NCBI GenBank assembly: GCA_036498905.1
Contig: DASYER010000110.1
Location: 1-7,640 of the forward strand
From: DAIDKA01 sp036498905
Lineage (GTDB): Bacteria; Pseudomonadota; Gammaproteobacteria; Steroidobacterales; Steroidobacteraceae
Length of the DNA stretch: 7,640 nucleotides
Reading direction: 5' to 3'
Below, piece after piece: positions 6,149 to 7,640 of this stretch. The stretch's first letter is position 1; each line of letters starts with the position of its first letter. The notes beneath the pieces were generated by a model, which did not search any database, had not been told where the DNA came from, and saw nothing but the letters and a program-made list of their open reading frames with translations. The position numbers and the translations under genes are program-made.

Positions 6149-6577
6149 CTATCCGCGGATCAGCAGGTCCAACGTCAAAGTAACCACGAATAGCAAGGTC
6201 GAGCCCAGGCAGTACACGGCAGCGGGCGTGCGAATCAAAGACAATCTCGGCACCGCGAGTGGTCGGATCTCAAATTCAGGCACATGCCCCCTGAATTGAC
6301 TGTCGGCACTGAACTTGATGCGCGCCAATATCGTATTGGTCACGAAACCGATGCACACGATCGCCAGCACGTAATGCTGCGGATGCACGCTGCCGCCGCT
6401 GCGGTAAGGATCTTGCAGAACGCCGAGCAGCCACAGCAGATTGGTGAGGATAAGTAGATTCAGACAGAAGCTCAGACCGAGCGTCGTCATCGCAACCGTA
6501 CAGATCAATCCGTGCCGGAACCCGATGCGGTCGCAGCAGGAAATCATCGACTCGAATAAATTGCTGTAGATGTCCAT
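6149..6577 (-). CDS. Hypothetical multi-pass membrane protein
   Basis: I do not recognise this 142-residue protein. It has an amphipathic N-terminus with two Cys (SCCDRIGFRHG, 13-23), then a long hydrophobic stretch at about 25-54 that may form one or two helices. A second helix lies at about 68-87 (YVLAIVCIGFVTNTILARI) and a last one at about 118-138, ending LDLLIRG. A polar loop (about 88-116) contains FEIRPLAVPRLSLIRTP. The ATG at 6577 is the first possible start after an in-frame TAG 15 bases upstream, and its ribosome site is poor (GGACC). It follows the E-x-x-E membrane protein on the same strand after 60 bases containing a small hairpin. Its reality rests on hydrophobic organisation and uninterrupted length, so moderate confidence only. 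Confidence 0.62.
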   Translation of the reverse strand: MDIYSNLFESMISCCDRIGFRHGLICTVAMTTLGLSFCLNLLILTNLLWLLGVLQDPYRSGGSVHPQHYVLAIVCIGFVTNTILARIKFSADSQFRGHVPEFEIRPLAVPRLSLIRTPAAVYCLGSTLLFVVTLTLDLLIRG

Positions 6578-6615
6578 GGTCCAGATCTGCCGCTACCCCG
6601 ACCTTACGCCACTCA

Positions 6616-6630
6616 CTTTACCGCGTAAAG
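6616..6630. repeat. Small perfect inverted repeat between membrane-protein genes
   Basis: CTTTAC and GTAAAG (6-base arms) flank CGC at 6622-6624. The element lies 8 bases beyond the stop of the gene ending at 6638 and upstream of the 142-residue gene. It could be a weak transcription-attenuating hairpin or a protein site. It lacks the T-run of an intrinsic terminator on the minus strand. Confidence 0.4.
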
Positions 6631-6637
6631 CTAGTCC

Positions 6638-7624
6638 TCAGGAGGTGCGGCGCACGCCGCGCGTGGCGCTCAAGGACAAAATCGCGCCAAGACCGGCCGT
6701 GAATCCCCATGCCTGCGGCGCGGCCGCATCGGGCAGCGCACGTAAGCTCAGTGAAAGCAGCGCGACCCATGCGACGACGCCGATCGCGAGCAATCCATCG
6801 TCTATGAACAATGAAACCAACTCTTTGAACAGGCGCGCCATCAGGTTGCGCCTGGATTGCGGTGCCAACTTGGGTTTTACCAGCAATCCGGAATCGGCAC
6901 GCCGACGCAATAGGAGTACTAACCCGACGCCGAAGAGAATATAGATCACGACCAGTGCGGGCAGTGACCAATCCCCAGCCGGCCAGGCCACGCCGACTCC
7001 TTCGCCCGTCCAAAAGGTACCGAACGCCGACAGCAGGATACCGACCGCAAATTTGAGAGTGTTCTCGGGAATCCTTGCCAGCGGGCGGTGCAGCGCGAGC
7101 CCCAGGAACGTTACGCATCCCAGCGCACTCGCCGCGCCCACTGTCGCCGGCACCAGGAGCGCAGCGCTCGAGCCCAAGGCGATGACGATGAACACGACCT
7201 CCATGCCCTCCAGCATCACAATTTTATAAGTGGTGGTGAATGCGAGCCGATCCCAGCGACCGGCGGCGGGGGCCCGCGACTGCAGCGCGGCCGTTTGTTT
7301 CGCGAACGCCACCTCCTCGTCGTGCAGGGGAATCGCTCCGCAGGCACGCAGGATTGCCTTGCGCAGCCAGCGCAATCCAAACAGCAGCAACAGCAGACCA
7401 ATGGCAGTTTGCAGCAGCGACAAGGGGATTATTGTGATTGACCTGCCTAGAAAAAATATCAGGCCCGCAAGCGTGACGATCGCACTCACGGTCCCGCCCA
7501 AGGCGGCTTTCCAGCCGCGAACGCTGCCAACGGCGAGCACCACGGTCAGGGCCTCAACGAATTCGACCAGCGAAGCCAAGAAGGAGGCGAGGACCGTCGG
7601 AATTACGTGCACGTCATTGATCAT
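6638..7624 (-). CDS. Polytopic membrane protein with duplicated E-x-x-E motif (COG4280-like, putative ion transporter)
   Basis: This 328-residue integral membrane protein has about nine helices: roughly 9-33, 40-60, 68-89, 128-151, 154-178, 188-208, 220-240, 275-294 and 304-320. Two acidic motifs sit within helices: E21-F-V-E24 in LVEFVEALTVVLAVG and E139-G-M-E142 in VMLEGMEVVFIVIALG. Each is followed about 55 residues later by a G-x-L-L-x-x-F-G-x-x-W segment (76-86 and 195-205), so the first six helices look like a duplicated three-helix unit. A cytoplasmic-type loop with HDEE and basic residues (about 90-127) separates the halves. From memory it resembles proteins filed under COG4280. Intramembrane E-x-x-E pairs also occur in FTR1 and GDT1/TMEM165 cation transporters, so cation transport is plausible but unproven. 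The start is supported by AGGAG (complement of 7630-7634) 5 bases upstream. The gene is complete. Confidence 0.85.
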   Translation of the reverse strand: MINDVHVIPTVLASFLASLVEFVEALTVVLAVGSVRGWKAALGGTVSAIVTLAGLIFFLGRSITIIPLSLLQTAIGLLLLLFGLRWLRKAILRACGAIPLHDEEVAFAKQTAALQSRAPAAGRWDRLAFTTTYKIVMLEGMEVVFIVIALGSSAALLVPATVGAASALGCVTFLGLALHRPLARIPENTLKFAVGILLSAFGTFWTGEGVGVAWPAGDWSLPALVVIYILFGVGLVLLLRRRADSGLLVKPKLAPQSRRNLMARLFKELVSLFIDDGLLAIGVVAWVALLSLSLRALPDAAAPQAWGFTAGLGAILSLSATRGVRRTS

Positions 7625-7629
7625 CTCGA

Positions 7630-7634
7630 CTCCT
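7630..7634 (-). promoter_or_regulatory. Ribosome binding site of the E-x-x-E membrane protein gene
   Basis: AGGAG on the minus strand lies 5 bases before the ATG at 7624, confirming that start at the right edge of the window. The promoter is outside the window. Confidence 0.75.
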
Positions 7635-7640
7635 GCGATC

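Noticed and set aside
1..7640. Mobile element, CRISPR array, phage or defence island
   Set aside because: No transposase, integrase, spaced direct repeats, terminal inverted repeats or nuclease/helicase genes were found; the genes look like ordinary chromosomal loci.

Overview
The window is a GC-rich stretch of bacterial chromosome. It most resembles a Pseudomonadota genome, probably gammaproteobacterial. I base that on an EmrA/EmrB-type Gram-negative pump, a CecR-like TetR regulator, a YbjQ-family protein and an exported YncE-type propeller. No rRNA, tRNA, phage, insertion sequence or CRISPR array is visible. The lineage is a guess from gene style, not from a marker gene.

Layout, left to right. 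Positions 1-2530 (minus strand) hold a two-gene drug-efflux operon: an EmrA/HlyD-type membrane fusion protein (1448-2530), followed after 2 bases by a DHA2-family MFS transporter (1-1445, cut by the left edge). The interval 2531-2625 is a divergent control region. It has a perfect TTGACA -35 box for the pump, a weaker opposing promoter and a 7-base inverted repeat. Positions 2626-4196 (plus strand) hold a TetR-family regulator with a CecR-like C-terminal domain. Its stop overlaps the start of a fumarylacetoacetate hydrolase (FAH) family enzyme as ATGA. The simplest reading is that the TetR protein represses both the pump and its own operon and is released by a ligand related to the pump and FAH substrates; this is inference.

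Positions 4206-4822 (minus strand, convergent with the FAH gene) hold a YbjQ/DUF74 gene and, 5 bases downstream, a small two-helix membrane protein. Upstream of ybjQ lies a promoter-like element whose spacer and -10 contain a perfect 15-base palindrome, with a partial second copy 53 bp away. Positions 4985-6058 (minus) encode an exported YncE/YVTN-type beta-propeller. Positions 6149-6577 (minus) encode an unrecognised membrane protein. Positions 6638-7624 (minus) encode a polytopic membrane protein with an internal duplication carrying two E-x-x-E motifs, a likely ion transporter of uncharacterised type.

No clear novel multi-gene system is apparent. The items most worth a second look are the duplicated E-x-x-E membrane protein, the palindrome pair at the ybjQ promoter, and the coupling of the TetR gene to an FAH enzyme opposite an efflux pump.
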